Positions 16,383 to 25,703 of a DNA stretch of 34,429 nucleotides are shown one piece after another (positions within the stretch are counted from its first letter, which is position 1; each line of letters starts with the position of its first letter). Origin of the DNA: CAZAMP01 sp964486455 (GTDB lineage: Bacteria > Eisenbacteria > RBG-16-71-46 > CAZAMP01); contig CAZAMP010000044.1 in the NCBI GenBank assembly GCA_964486455.1, positions 1 to 34,429 on the forward strand. The letters are read 5' to 3'. The notes beneath the pieces are model-generated. The model ran no database searches. It saw only the letters and a list, made by a program, of their open reading frames with translations, and was not told where the DNA came from. The translations under genes were made by a program, and so were the position numbers.

Positions 16383-17933
16383 ATGCGCGGTGAGTTCAAG
16401 AACGAGCCCTTCACCGACTTTTCCCGGAAGGAAAGCCGGGCGAAGATGGAAGAGGCACTTACCAAGGTTCGCTCGCAGTTCGGTCGCGAGTACGATCTCT
16501 TGATCGGAGCTGATCTCGTCAAGGCCCCCGAGCAGATGCGCTCCATCAATCCCGGTAAGCACGAAGAAGTGATCGGCATTTTCCAGAAGGCAACCGCGGA
16601 AATGGCCGAGCAAGCGGTGGAGGTCGCGGCCGCCGCGTTTGAGGGGTGGAAGCATGTTCCGGCCGAGACGCGCGCGGAGTATCTCTTCAAGGCCGCCGAC
16701 CTCATGCGCGAGCGTCGCTTCGAGTTCAATGCCTGGATGGTTTTCGAGACCGGCAAGAGCTGGATCGAAGCCGACGGTGACACCGCCGAAGCGATCGACT
16801 TCTTGGAGTTCTACGGTCGCGAGGCGATCCGCTACGGCGGCGAGTATCCCATCACCCGGATCCCGGGTGAAGACAACGAAATGACGTACATACCGATGGG
16901 TGTGGCCGTCATCATTCCACCTTGGAACTTCCCCAACGCGATCCTCACCGGAATGACGGCCGCGGCGATCGTCGCGGGCAACACCGTCGTTCTCAAGCCG
17001 TCAAGCGACTCGCCCGGTATCGCGCGCCAGGTCGTGCAACTGTTCCGCGACATCGATCTCCCGGCCGGCGTGCTGAACTACGTCACGGGACCGGGCGCGA
17101 TCGCCGGCGACGTGCTGGTCAGGCATCCCAAGACCCGTCTGATTGCCTTCACGGGGTCGAAGGATGTCGGGCTGCACATCGTGAACGCGGCCGCTCAGGT
17201 TGCGCCGGGGCAGCTGTGGATCAAGCGCGTGTCCGCGGAGATGGGCGGCAAGGACGCCACCATCGTCGATTCCGAGGCGGATCTCGACGCCGCGGCCAAG
17301 GGCGTGGTGGCGGCGGCCTGGGGTTTCCAGGGCCAGAAGTGCTCGGCTTGTTCCCGCGCGATCATTGATGCGCAGGTCTATGATGAGATGGTCGACCGCA
17401 TCGTTGCCGGCGCTCGATCGCTCAAGGTCGGACCGCCCGAGGAGTTCGACACCAACATGGGCCCGGTCATCAACGCCGCAGCGTTCAAGAGCATCTGCGA
17501 GTACATCGAGATCGGGAAGAAGGAGGGCCGTCTGCTCTGCGGCGGCGAGAGCGACGACGCCGACGGCTACTACATTCAACCGACCGTGTTCGCGGACGTC
17601 GATCGCAACGCTACGATCGCGCAGGAAGAGATCTTCGGCCCGGTGCTCGCGATCACCAAGGCGAAGGACTACGACGACGCGCTCGATATCGCGAACGACA
17701 CCGACTATGGCCTGACCGGCGCGGTCTTCTCGAACAATGAGGAGAAGCTCGAGAGGGCCAAGCGCGACTTCCACGTGGGCAATCTCTATCTCAACCGTAA
17801 GTGCACCGGCGCGCTGGTCGGCGGACATCCGTTCGGTGGCTTCAACATGTCCGGCACGAACAACAAGGCCGGCGGGCGCGACTATCTGCTCTTCTTCCTT
17901 CAGGGCAAGAGCGTGGCGCGGTCGGTCGGTTAG
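16383..17933 (+). CDS. rocA: L-glutamate gamma-semialdehyde (1-pyrroline-5-carboxylate) dehydrogenase
   Basis: Oxidises glutamate semialdehyde (open form of P5C) to glutamate with NAD+, the second step of proline breakdown. The 516-residue protein matches the stand-alone RocA length. Motifs: PPWNFPNAILTGMTAAAIVA, VLKPSSDSP, cofactor motif FTGSKDVG, Glu286 in AEMGGKD, catalytic Cys320 in GQKCSACS, and EEIFGPVLA. The Glu/Cys numbers sit two before the Thermus enzyme (Glu288/Cys322). The open frame runs 47 codons upstream, but ATG 16383 has GGGAGG just before it and gives the normal family N-terminus. No proline dehydrogenase gene lies in the window. A promoter candidate precedes it and a strong terminator follows. 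The alternative is another ALDH of this clade. Confidence 0.9.
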   Translation: MRGEFKNEPFTDFSRKESRAKMEEALTKVRSQFGREYDLLIGADLVKAPEQMRSINPGKHEEVIGIFQKATAEMAEQAVEVAAAAFEGWKHVPAETRAEYLFKAADLMRERRFEFNAWMVFETGKSWIEADGDTAEAIDFLEFYGREAIRYGGEYPITRIPGEDNEMTYIPMGVAVIIPPWNFPNAILTGMTAAAIVAGNTVVLKPSSDSPGIARQVVQLFRDIDLPAGVLNYVTGPGAIAGDVLVRHPKTRLIAFTGSKDVGLHIVNAAAQVAPGQLWIKRVSAEMGGKDATIVDSEADLDAAAKGVVAAAWGFQGQKCSACSRAIIDAQVYDEMVDRIVAGARSLKVGPPEEFDTNMGPVINAAAFKSICEYIEIGKKEGRLLCGGESDDADGYYIQPTVFADVDRNATIAQEEIFGPVLAITKAKDYDDALDIANDTDYGLTGAVFSNNEEKLERAKRDFHVGNLYLNRKCTGALVGGHPFGGFNMSGTNNKAGGRDYLLFFLQGKSVARSVG

Positions 17934-17947
17934 CCGACGGTTTCCCA

Positions 17948-17996
17948 ATAGCCCCCTCACGTCACAGTCCCGTGTCGCGAGGGGGCTATCTTGTTC
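17948..17996 (+). terminator. Strong terminator after rocA
   Basis: A perfect 11-bp stem, ATAGCCCCCTC (17948-17958) with GAGGGGGCTAT (17979-17989), encloses a 20-base loop and is followed by CTTGTTCC. It starts 15 bases after the rocA stop. Confidence 0.75.
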
Positions 17997-18200
17997 CCCT
18001 GATTGCCAGTATCCGCATGGCTCCATCGCACCTGATCAAGCAAGTTCGATAACGCTTCATCTGTACGATTCCTTTTCCATTTAGGTTAGATCCTTGCTAA
18101 GGTCTGTGTGTCGGGGCGCTCAGGAGCTTTGAGACGGCGACTCCGAGAGACGGGGCTGGTTCTAGTTGCTATTGCTCAAGTCGGTCTAAGGGGACACGCA
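17997..18200. other. Leader region of the UroD-like gene
   Basis: About 200 bases, noticeably more AT-rich than the flanking genes (for example TTCCTTTTCCATTTAGG near 18069). A promoter for the next gene is expected here. I see no boxes with good spacing and no recognisable RNA element. Confidence 0.4.
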
Positions 18201-19271
18201 ATGTCGAGTGAGAATCGTCCAAGCAGCGCATTCCTGGACGCCTGCCATGGCATTCCTACATCGCAAGTACCGATCTGGATGCTCGGCCAATCCAGCTGCT
18301 ACCTTCCCGAGCATCGGGAGCTGCTCGCCAGCGCCACATGTCGGGAGCTTCATACTATTCCGAGTCTTGCGGTCGAGATGACCGCCCAGCCCGTCCGACG
18401 ATATGGGTTCGATGCCGCCCCACTTTCGGTGGATCCACTCATTTTCCTTGAGATGGTCGGCGCGGAGGTCGTGTTCTCAGAAAACCGGCCGGAAGTCGCG
18501 ACCCCACTCAGCTCGCGATCAGATCTGGAGCGGATCGGCAAGGTCTCAGATGATCATCCCACGATCGATTTCATGAAGGAAACGACTCGATCGGCGGTGG
18601 CTGAGCTCGCTCCCGTTCCCGTGATCGCTGTGTGCACGGGTCCGCTCACCATGGCGGCTCACCTGATCGAGGGGCGTCCCTCGAAAGACCTCAGCCGCGC
18701 TAAAGGATTTCTATACAATGACATCACGGCCGCCCGGGCCTTGCTCCGACGCCTCACGGACCTCGTGACATGCGTGCTCACCGCGCAACTCGAATCCGGT
18801 GCCGAGGCGGTTCTGGTCCGCGAGGAATGCTGTGGGATGATATCGCGTCGTGATTTTCGCGAGATCGTGCTGCCGTTCCTCTCGGAGATCCTGAAGCCGC
18901 TCGAGGCGAAGAGAATCCCGGCGATCCTCTATGTTGATGGGGTCAGCCATCTTACAGATCTCGCGGCCGAGAGCGGCGCGGAGGTCTTGGCTCTCGATTG
19001 GCGGACCGACCTCGAGCTGATCCGAGCCCGATTGCCGGAGAACATCAGCATCCAGGGCAATCTGGACCCGGCAGTGCTCCTGGGGCCGCCGGACCTCATT
19101 CAGCAGCAGACGGTGGAGATCCTGAGCCACGGCACACTCTATCGGGGCCATATCTTCAGTCTGGGGGGGGCGATTCACCTCGAGACGCCGCCCGAGTGCG
19201 TGCAGAGCCTCGTCGACATTGTGCGGGACTTTGACCCGAAGCTACAAGGCTGGGGCAGTCTGATCCGCTGA
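18201..19271 (+). CDS. Uroporphyrinogen decarboxylase-family protein with altered active site
   Basis: A 356-residue protein that aligns along its whole length with HemE: WMLGQSSCYLPEHREL, FDAAPLSVDP, HLIEG, FREIVLPFLSEIL, IQGNLDPAVLL and FSLGGAIHLETPPECV. The length is right for HemE, but most porphyrin-contact residues are changed. Using human numbering: Arg37 is Gly29, Arg41 is Cys33, Tyr164 is His154, Ser219 is Glu209, and His339 is Gly323. Asp86 is kept as Asp78. A working uroporphyrinogen III decarboxylase is therefore unlikely. The family also includes corrinoid and coenzyme M methyltransferases, so a new substrate is possible. The start ATG 18201 has AAGGGGAC upstream; the longer frame from 18108 lacks support. 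No partner genes nearby. Confidence 0.85.
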   Translation: MSSENRPSSAFLDACHGIPTSQVPIWMLGQSSCYLPEHRELLASATCRELHTIPSLAVEMTAQPVRRYGFDAAPLSVDPLIFLEMVGAEVVFSENRPEVATPLSSRSDLERIGKVSDDHPTIDFMKETTRSAVAELAPVPVIAVCTGPLTMAAHLIEGRPSKDLSRAKGFLYNDITAARALLRRLTDLVTCVLTAQLESGAEAVLVREECCGMISRRDFREIVLPFLSEILKPLEAKRIPAILYVDGVSHLTDLAAESGAEVLALDWRTDLELIRARLPENISIQGNLDPAVLLGPPDLIQQQTVEILSHGTLYRGHIFSLGGAIHLETPPECVQSLVDIVRDFDPKLQGWGSLIR

Positions 19272-19320
19272 ATTCAGCCGTTTCGACCCGCCCAGGCACC
19301 CCCTTGTTGGATGAATCCCT

Positions 19321-19349
19321 TGTTATAAATGAAGTTAGAGAGTATAATC
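19321..19349 (+). promoter_or_regulatory. Sigma70-type promoter of the C25 peptidase gene
   Basis: TTGTTA (19321-19326, 4 of 6) and a perfect TATAAT (19344-19349) with the ideal 17-base spacer lie in an AT-rich island. It is the most convincing promoter in the window. It implies an untranslated leader of about 95 bases before the ATG at 19453. Confidence 0.7.
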
Positions 19350-19452
19350 TAAGCGTTCACTATCTCCATTGCGCTCGGTGCCGGGCGGGCTTGAAGCGCA
19401 AACGTCATTCGTATGCTCTGCATTGGCACTTCATCGGATCGGGGGGAACAAC

Positions 19453-22041
19453 ATGAAGAAGTGGCTAGCGGTGATCGGAATGCTTGTCGTCGCGTCGTCC
19501 GTCGCGTCCGCCGAGCGTGTCGGGGTCACCGGCGCGGACACTCCGCTGACGGTCCGCGTCCTCGAGTCCAGCAACTCTCGCATCGTGCTCAATTACGAAA
19601 TCGCCAGCTTCGATAAAGATGCCGTCATCATCGACGGTGAGACCTACTTCTCGATCTCGCTCGAGAGGGAAAGCAAGGCCCAGGTGGTCGGTTTGCCCGC
19701 GCTTCCCAATATCCGCCGGAGCATCGTGATCCCCGACGATGCTCGGATGGAAGTGAACGTCATTCAATCGGACTACGTCGAATTCCCCACGACGCCCGTT
19801 GCTCCGTCCAAGGGTACGATCCTGCGGACCATGAACCCCGATGACGTTCCATTCTCGTTCGATCCGTTCTACGCCACCGACGGCTGGTACCCGGCGCGGG
19901 TTGCGACCGCCGACGATCCCTACATCATGCGTGATCTTCGGGGAATGGTCGTCGAGGTGAGCCCATTCCACTACAACCCGGCGACCGGAACGCTCCGCGT
20001 CTACACCAACATCAGCGTCGAAGTGGTGAACGCGGGTCCCGGTCTCGTCAACGTTCTAGACACACCGTCGGAGGGCAAGCGACTGGTCGGGAGCTTCAGC
20101 CAGCTTTACGCTGACCACTTCGAGAACTTCGACAGCACCCGCTACGACACGGTCTCCGAGATCGGCAACATGCTTGTCATCACAGACGACAGCTTCCGCT
20201 CCGAGGTGATGTCGCTGAGTGACTGCAAGAACCAGCTCGGCGTGTCGTGCGAGGTCGTGGACAAGAGTGAGGCGGGCGCGACCGCGACGCAGATCAAAGC
20301 GTACATCCAGAACTACTACGACAACCACGGCGTGACCTTCATCCTCCTCGTCGGGGACGCCGAGCAGATCCCGTCGATGCAGTATTCTGGGCATGCGTCC
20401 GATCCGAGCTACGGGCTTCTCGCAGGAAACGACAGCTATCCTGAGGCTTTCGTCGGGCGTTTCTCGGCACAGAACGCGAGCCAGCTCCAGACGCAGATCG
20501 AGCGCACGATCGAGTACGAGATGCTCCCCATGGATGGTGCCGCCTGGTACCACAAGGGAACGGGAATCGCCTCGAACCAGGGACCTGGTGATGACAACGA
20601 GGACGACAATGAGCACCAGGACGTCATTCGCCAGAAGCTCTTGAACTACGGCTACACCTGGGTCGATCAGATCTACGATCCGTCCGCGAACGCCCAGCAG
20701 GTGACGGACGCCGTGAACGAAGGCCGCTCCACGATCAACTACACCGGACACGGCTGGTCGGGCGGTTGGAGCAGCAGCAGCTTCTCCTCCAGCCACGTCA
20801 ACGCGCTGGTGAACGACAACAAGCTTCCCTTTATCACGAGCGTGGCGTGCGACAACGGCATGTTCGAGGGTCGCACGTGCTTCGGTGAGGCGTGGCTCCA
20901 GGCCACCCACAACGGCGAGCCCACGGGGGCGATCGGCGCCTACATGTCGGCGAGAAGCCAGTCGTGGGACCCGCCGATGTGCGCACAGGACGAGGTCATC
21001 GACCTTCTCGTCCAGGACGAGAAGCGAACTTACGGTGGGCTCTGCTTCAACGGTTCCTGCCAGATGATGGATGAATACGGTTCGGCAGGGCAGACCGAAT
21101 TCAGGGCGTGGACGATTTTCGGTGATCCCTCACTACGTGTTCGCACGGCGACACCGACGGCGATGACGGTGACTCACGATGACGTGATCCCGTTCGATGC
21201 CACAACGTTCGAGGTCACGGTCGAGGAAGGCATCGAGGGAGCGCTTTGTGCGATATCCTACGAGGGCGCCTACCTGGGCTCGGCCTTCACGGACGCGGCC
21301 GGTCACGCGATCATCGACGTCGTGGGTGAGCTTCCGGCCGAGCAGGATGAGGTTACGATCACGGTGTCGGCGTACAACAGGTTCCCGTATGTCGGCAGCG
21401 CCGTTGTCGGGCAGCTCTATGTGCCCGCCGTGGTTCTGAACCCCGAGTACTTCATTCTCGAGATCCCCATGGGTGGCTCGGCGAACGAGATCCTGACCAT
21501 CGCCAACACGGGCGAGCCCGGCTCGATCCTCCATTTCAACCTGAGCATTTTCGTCGGCAAGTGGGTGAGTGTGAACCCGTCCAGCGGAGACATTCCTTAC
21601 GGCGAGGATATGGAGATCAGTGTCCTGATCGACATGGATGGCTACCTGCCCGACGTGTACGAGACCGACATCCTCGTCAGCAGCAACGCCGGCGATCCGA
21701 TCGCCGTGCCGATCATGGTTTTCGTCGACACCGCGCTGGATGTCGCCGCCGACGCCGTGCCCCACACGGTGTTCCTGGCGAAGAACAGCCCGAACCCGTT
21801 CAATCCGTCGACGACAATCGGCTTCGGGCTGCCCGAGGACGGTCTCGTCCGCCTCGATGTCTTCGACGTGAACGGTCGACTCGTCGCGAACGTCGCGAAC
21901 GGCACGTACACGGCGGGTGTGCACAGTCTGCGTTGGGACGGCCGGTCGGATGCCGGTGCCGAGGTCTCGTCCGGCGTGTACTACTACACGCTCAAGACGG
22001 CGGGAGCGACGCACACGAAACGAATGGTCATGTTGAAGTAG
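19453..22041 (+). CDS. Secreted C25 (gingipain-like) cysteine peptidase with FlgD/T9SS-like C-terminal domain
   Basis: An 862-residue exported protein. The signal peptide is MKKWLAVIGMLVVASSVASA. A propeptide-like region follows to about residue 230, then the caspase-like C25 peptidase domain. The catalytic dyad is clear: His433 in NYTGHGW and Cys466 in TSVACDNGMF. They are 33 residues apart, the same gap as His211/Cys244 of gingipain RgpB. After the protease domain come Ig-like beta domains and a last ~80-residue domain (NPFNPSTTIGF, LRWDGRSDAGAEVSSGVYYY, ending KRMVMLK) as in Por-secretion (type IX) sorting domains or the FlgD Ig-like fold. ATG 19453 is chosen for the signal peptide and the GGGGGGAAC upstream. 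It has its own promoter and terminator. Likely roles are peptide scavenging or processing of other surface proteins. Confidence 0.93.
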   Translation: MKKWLAVIGMLVVASSVASAERVGVTGADTPLTVRVLESSNSRIVLNYEIASFDKDAVIIDGETYFSISLERESKAQVVGLPALPNIRRSIVIPDDARMEVNVIQSDYVEFPTTPVAPSKGTILRTMNPDDVPFSFDPFYATDGWYPARVATADDPYIMRDLRGMVVEVSPFHYNPATGTLRVYTNISVEVVNAGPGLVNVLDTPSEGKRLVGSFSQLYADHFENFDSTRYDTVSEIGNMLVITDDSFRSEVMSLSDCKNQLGVSCEVVDKSEAGATATQIKAYIQNYYDNHGVTFILLVGDAEQIPSMQYSGHASDPSYGLLAGNDSYPEAFVGRFSAQNASQLQTQIERTIEYEMLPMDGAAWYHKGTGIASNQGPGDDNEDDNEHQDVIRQKLLNYGYTWVDQIYDPSANAQQVTDAVNEGRSTINYTGHGWSGGWSSSSFSSSHVNALVNDNKLPFITSVACDNGMFEGRTCFGEAWLQATHNGEPTGAIGAYMSARSQSWDPPMCAQDEVIDLLVQDEKRTYGGLCFNGSCQMMDEYGSAGQTEFRAWTIFGDPSLRVRTATPTAMTVTHDDVIPFDATTFEVTVEEGIEGALCAISYEGAYLGSAFTDAAGHAIIDVVGELPAEQDEVTITVSAYNRFPYVGSAVVGQLYVPAVVLNPEYFILEIPMGGSANEILTIANTGEPGSILHFNLSIFVGKWVSVNPSSGDIPYGEDMEISVLIDMDGYLPDVYETDILVSSNAGDPIAVPIMVFVDTALDVAADAVPHTVFLAKNSPNPFNPSTTIGFGLPEDGLVRLDVFDVNGRLVANVANGTYTAGVHSLRWDGRSDAGAEVSSGVYYYTLKTAGATHTKRMVMLK

Positions 22042-22055
22042 ATCGCTAACGCGGC

Positions 22056-22099
22056 GGCCCGGGGACAGGACGCTTCGAATGCCCCCGGGTCGCTTTTTT
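22056..22099 (+). terminator. Rho-independent terminator after the C25 peptidase gene
   Basis: Stem GGCCCGGGG (22056-22064) pairs with CCCCGGGTC (22083-22091), nine pairs with one G-T wobble, followed by GCTTTTTT. It fits neatly in the 66-base gap between the convergent peptidase and propeller genes. Confidence 0.85.
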
Positions 22100-22107
22100 G
22101 TGCCCGG

Positions 22108-23556
22108 TCACCTGACCAGGACGACCCGCCCCGTGAGCACCTGGCCCCCGACATCGATCCGATAGCCGTAGACCCCGGGTGGCACGATGCGCCCACCGTT
22201 ACCCCGTCCATCCCAGACAACCGATCGGGGGGCGGGCGACATCGGCAACTCCCGCGCGAGGCGTCTGATCATGCGACCTGATGCGTCGTAGATCGACACG
22301 GTCGCCGGTCCGCCAGACGGGGCCTGAAAGCGGATTCGCGTGGACTCCCGAAACGGGTTCGGGGCCGCGAGCGCCAACGCCTCCGGGGCCGCTCCACCGG
22401 GCTCGTCATCGGCGACGTCGATGGGCTCGGCACGAACGACGACGAGGTCCACCGGGGGCAGGCCGGTGTTGATCGGCGTGTCCGTGAGCTTCTCTCCCGT
22501 CCTCGAATCGAAGACGTGAACACCGGGTGCCGTGATCGTTCGTTCCGCTACGAACAGCTGAAAGCTCGCGGGGTCGATCTCGATGTCCGCGATAGCATCC
22601 GTCGAGTAGACGTCCTCCAGCTTCTCGCCGGTCGCGAGATCGAACCGTACGAGAAGAGACGTCGACCAATCCGGCTGGACGAGGGCATATCCGAACCCGT
22701 ACGGGGTGAGGGCAAAGCCCAGGATGTCTCCGCCCAGCTCGGCTTCGGTCGTGACGAACCCTGTCGCGCTCACTGATCCATCCAGCTCGACGACGTCTAT
22801 GCCGCCATCGAGCTGTCCCCACGAGCCGACCTCGGCCACGTAGATCCGCGGCCCCGTATCGTGCCGGGTCTCCGCAGTCATTTGCCATTGCGGGTTGAGC
22901 CCGGTGAGCACGATCCCCTGCGTGCCCCCCGTATCGGGGTCGACGTCGACGACGCTGTTCGTCGCAATATCGATGACCGCGAGGTAGGAGGGCGGCACCG
23001 GATTCCAGTAGAGATCTCGGTCGAGTCGCTGGATTTGCACGTAGAGTCGATCTCCGACCCGGATCATGCCGTCCATTTCGGGCAGGCCGTCGGCATCGGC
23101 GAAGCCTGCTAGATCTATCTCATCGAGGATGGCTCCGGTGGAAGGGTTCACTTCCAGTAGCAAGTGGCTGTCGTAGCAGCTCACATACGCGCGGTTCGGA
23201 TCGATGACGACAATGTCATGCGGGTTGCGTCCGGCCCCCACGGAGAATTCGATGATCGTCTCGAACGTCTCGGCGTCGATCACCTGTATGTTGTCGCAGA
23301 AGAGACGATTGACGACGTAGAGCCGGCCGTCGTGGAAGTAGCGGACGACGGGGTCCGTGCAGACCGGTTCCAGGTTCGTCTCGACCTCCCACGGCGACTC
23401 GAGATCGATGCGCGCGCAGTTGCCGCTCGTCTCATAGTCGGTCGTGACCGCGAAGACGAATGGCTCGAGTGAGGTCGCGGACGCGGACGCCGCTGCGGTC
23501 GCCGCCACCGCCGTGACGACGAGGGCGACCGGAACGAGTTTGCAGGTGGCTCGCAT
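22108..23556 (-). CDS. Secreted YncE-like beta-propeller protein with C-terminal sorting domain (candidate BtuG-like B12-binding protein)
   Basis: A protein of about 482 residues. It has a signal peptide (MRATCKLVPVALVVTAVAATAAASASA, no lipobox Cys) and then repeated beta-propeller blades. Typical blade motifs are IQVIDAETFETIIEF, NPHDIVVIDPNRAYVSCYDS, LLEVNPSTGAILDEIDL and HVFDSRTGEKL. The last ~80 residues form a FlgD/Por-secretion-like domain (APNPFRESTRIRF, VVWDGRGNGGRIVPPGVYGY, ending GRVVLVR). It starts 44 bases after the TonB receptor gene, inside the operon led by a cobalamin riboswitch. In Bacteroides the propeller lipoprotein BtuG caps BtuB and binds B12 very tightly. By position and fold this protein may play that part; there is no direct sign of B12 binding. 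ATG 23556 has AGGGAG upstream and gives the signal peptide. Confidence 0.85.
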   Translation of the reverse strand: MRATCKLVPVALVVTAVAATAAASASATSLEPFVFAVTTDYETSGNCARIDLESPWEVETNLEPVCTDPVVRYFHDGRLYVVNRLFCDNIQVIDAETFETIIEFSVGAGRNPHDIVVIDPNRAYVSCYDSHLLLEVNPSTGAILDEIDLAGFADADGLPEMDGMIRVGDRLYVQIQRLDRDLYWNPVPPSYLAVIDIATNSVVDVDPDTGGTQGIVLTGLNPQWQMTAETRHDTGPRIYVAEVGSWGQLDGGIDVVELDGSVSATGFVTTEAELGGDILGFALTPYGFGYALVQPDWSTSLLVRFDLATGEKLEDVYSTDAIADIEIDPASFQLFVAERTITAPGVHVFDSRTGEKLTDTPINTGLPPVDLVVVRAEPIDVADDEPGGAAPEALALAAPNPFRESTRIRFQAPSGGPATVSIYDASGRMIRRLARELPMSPAPRSVVWDGRGNGGRIVPPGVYGYRIDVGGQVLTGRVVLVR

Positions 23557-23600
23557 TGCTTCTGCGCTCCCTTTCCACCCCGATCCGAACGAATCCCCCC

Positions 23601-25652
23601 TCACTCTTCGCCGGTATCGACTTCCAGCGATAGGTAGAGGATTCGTCCCGGCATGGGGTATCCGTAGACGTCTGAAACCTTCTTGTCGAAAACGTTCTGA
23701 ACGTCGAAATCGAGGCTGAGTCGTTCAGCAACCAGCGAAAGACGTGCCCCGACGCTGTGAAGCCGCTTCGCCGCGGCCCGGTTCTCGCTGAGGTTCGCCC
23801 GGTCTTGGTAGTACCAATCGAAGAAGCGGTACTCGTGCCGGAAGAGAATCCGCCAGAGAGGGGCCGACGTGCGCAGGAAGAGCTCGCGCGGCGAGACATA
23901 GGGTAGCCACTTTTCGTTCCAATGCGGGACCAACCCGTAGTGGCGCGCGTCCTGCGTCGTGAAGCTGGCGTCCACCTGGAGCCGCTCGAACACGGTCGCG
24001 CGCAGGCTTAGCTCGATCCCACGTGCAACGGCTTCCTCGAGGTTCATTGCCACGAAGGAGCGGCGCGCGTTCTGAACGAAGTAGATGAGCGAGTCGCGGG
24101 TCGAATGAAACGCGCTCAGCTCGATGTCTCCGACCGCCGGCCAATCATCCGGCGTGCATACGCTGATACCCGCGTCCCACGTCACGCCCGTTTCGGGGAC
24201 CAGCTCCGTGTTGGAGATCACGTCGCCGCCGGTCCCGAACAGCTCGAGGAGCGTCGGGAAGCGGCTGTAGCTGCTCCGGTTCGCTTTTAGCGTGAGAGCG
24301 TCGGTGGCGACGAACCGGACGCCGGCCGATAGCTCGTTCGCCGCTACGCGATGATGCTCGTCGCGTGCAACGGGCGGTCCGCCGGTCGGCGCGGGGCCGA
24401 AGAAGTTGTCGCGTGCCGTTCGGTAGCGGTAGCCGAGCTGCAGCGTGACGCGATCCGGCCACAGGTGAAGTGCGTCGTCGAGAGCCAGGTTCAAGCTCTC
24501 GCGCTCACGCGTGAAGCCGACACCCTTTTGGGGATGCTTGTCCTCCGGGGTGAAGCGCTCGCGGCGAAGCTCGGCCGACAGCTTGACGACCTGCCGCGTT
24601 TCGAACCAAAACGCCGTGGCGAGCGCCCGTGCGCCGTCGGTGAGTGAGCGGTGAATCAGGTCCGTGCGGTTGAGCCCGGTTTCCCTATCCGGATTGAAGT
24701 AACGATCGCGCCGGTAGATGTGGAACCCCGTGACCTCGGCACGCAGCCGATCCTCCAGGAGGTTAGGCGAGCTTGCCGTGAGGCTTGCCATGTGGCGCCG
24801 GTTGTCGAATCGTGCCGCGTGAAAGATGAGGTTCCGATGACCGGCGAGGCCGCTCTCTTTGAGGTACCAATCGTCGCGCAGGGTGATCCGCCAGCCGGCC
24901 AGCTGGGGGGAGGTGACCTTGACGAGCGCGTTCCATTCGCGAAAGTCGTTATTCTCCCGAGGAAGGATCGTGTCATCGTCGGATTCGGCCGGCGTTCCGG
25001 GATCGTAGCGGTAGGTGAAATCACCCCGCGTCTGAAGCTGATGAACGGAAACGAGGTGCTCGAAGCGGGCGAGGCGGCCCGTGTTCAGAAGCCCAACCTT
25101 CCATGTGTCGTGACTTCCGCCGGTTGCGCTGACGATTGTGCGATTGCCTCGGACCGGGCGACTGACGAGATTGACGACGCCACCGAGCCCGGGGGAGACG
25201 AAGTCGGCCGGCGCGGCGCTTCGGAAGACCTCTACCCGGCTGACGTTTCCGATCGGAAGCTCGGCGAGGTTCGTGCCGCCCCACTGCGCGGAGTTCACCG
25301 GAATGCCGTCGAGATAGACCTCGACCTGCGACGGCGAGCTGGCGCGAATGGACGCCGTGGTGAACGCCCCGATATGCCCGTAGCGCCGGATCCGCACGCC
25401 GGCGGTCTCCTCCAGCACGTCCGCGATTGTGATCAATCGTTCGGTGGCCTGATCGACATGAAGGACGCTGGCGAAGGCGGGGAGACGGTCGATCCACTCC
25501 TCGCGTCTCGGCCGTTCGGCGGTCACGACAACGGTGTCGATCGGCACCGTGATGAGGGGCGGTTCTTCGCCCGAGGCGAAGGCGGCACCATGGGCGATTG
25601 ACAGGCCCACGCCCAGCGGGATCCACGCCGCCGGAAGACGCATGGCGTTCAT
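23601..25652 (-). CDS. btuB: TonB-dependent outer-membrane receptor, BtuB-like (cobalamin uptake)
   Basis: An outer-membrane gated barrel of about 683 residues. The signal peptide is MRLPAAWIPLGVGLSIAHGAAFA, followed by a TonB-box-like IDTVVVTAERP. The plug domain shows IADVLEETAGVRIRRYG, VEVYLDGIPVN and RVEVFRSAAPADF, then GLGGVVNLVSRPV. The rest is 22-strand barrel sequence (NVFDKKVSDVYGYPMPGR near the end). Plug plus barrel at this size is normal for BtuB-type receptors (E. coli BtuB 594 mature). The B12 specificity comes from the cobalamin riboswitch just upstream, not from residues I can verify. Starts ATG 25652 and 25643 are both possible; the longer frame to 25844 would run through the terminator and into the riboswitch. 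The propeller gene follows after 44 bases. Confidence 0.92.
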   Translation of the reverse strand: MNAMRLPAAWIPLGVGLSIAHGAAFASGEEPPLITVPIDTVVVTAERPRREEWIDRLPAFASVLHVDQATERLITIADVLEETAGVRIRRYGHIGAFTTASIRASSPSQVEVYLDGIPVNSAQWGGTNLAELPIGNVSRVEVFRSAAPADFVSPGLGGVVNLVSRPVRGNRTIVSATGGSHDTWKVGLLNTGRLARFEHLVSVHQLQTRGDFTYRYDPGTPAESDDDTILPRENNDFREWNALVKVTSPQLAGWRITLRDDWYLKESGLAGHRNLIFHAARFDNRRHMASLTASSPNLLEDRLRAEVTGFHIYRRDRYFNPDRETGLNRTDLIHRSLTDGARALATAFWFETRQVVKLSAELRRERFTPEDKHPQKGVGFTRERESLNLALDDALHLWPDRVTLQLGYRYRTARDNFFGPAPTGGPPVARDEHHRVAANELSAGVRFVATDALTLKANRSSYSRFPTLLELFGTGGDVISNTELVPETGVTWDAGISVCTPDDWPAVGDIELSAFHSTRDSLIYFVQNARRSFVAMNLEEAVARGIELSLRATVFERLQVDASFTTQDARHYGLVPHWNEKWLPYVSPRELFLRTSAPLWRILFRHEYRFFDWYYQDRANLSENRAAAKRLHSVGARLSLVAERLSLDFDVQNVFDKKVSDVYGYPMPGRILYLSLEVDTGEE

Positions 25653-25703
25653 GATCTTCTCAGTCCATGTCTTGGCGTCGGGGAGGAATCGCAACGGAGG
25701 AGG

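Noticed and set aside
18201..19271. Assignment as a functional hemE
   Set aside because: Key substrate-binding Arg, Tyr, Ser and His positions are all changed; only the family name is kept.
24651..25601. 316-codon + strand open frame inside the TonB receptor gene
   Set aside because: Antisense shadow; the receptor has clear plug and barrel motifs.
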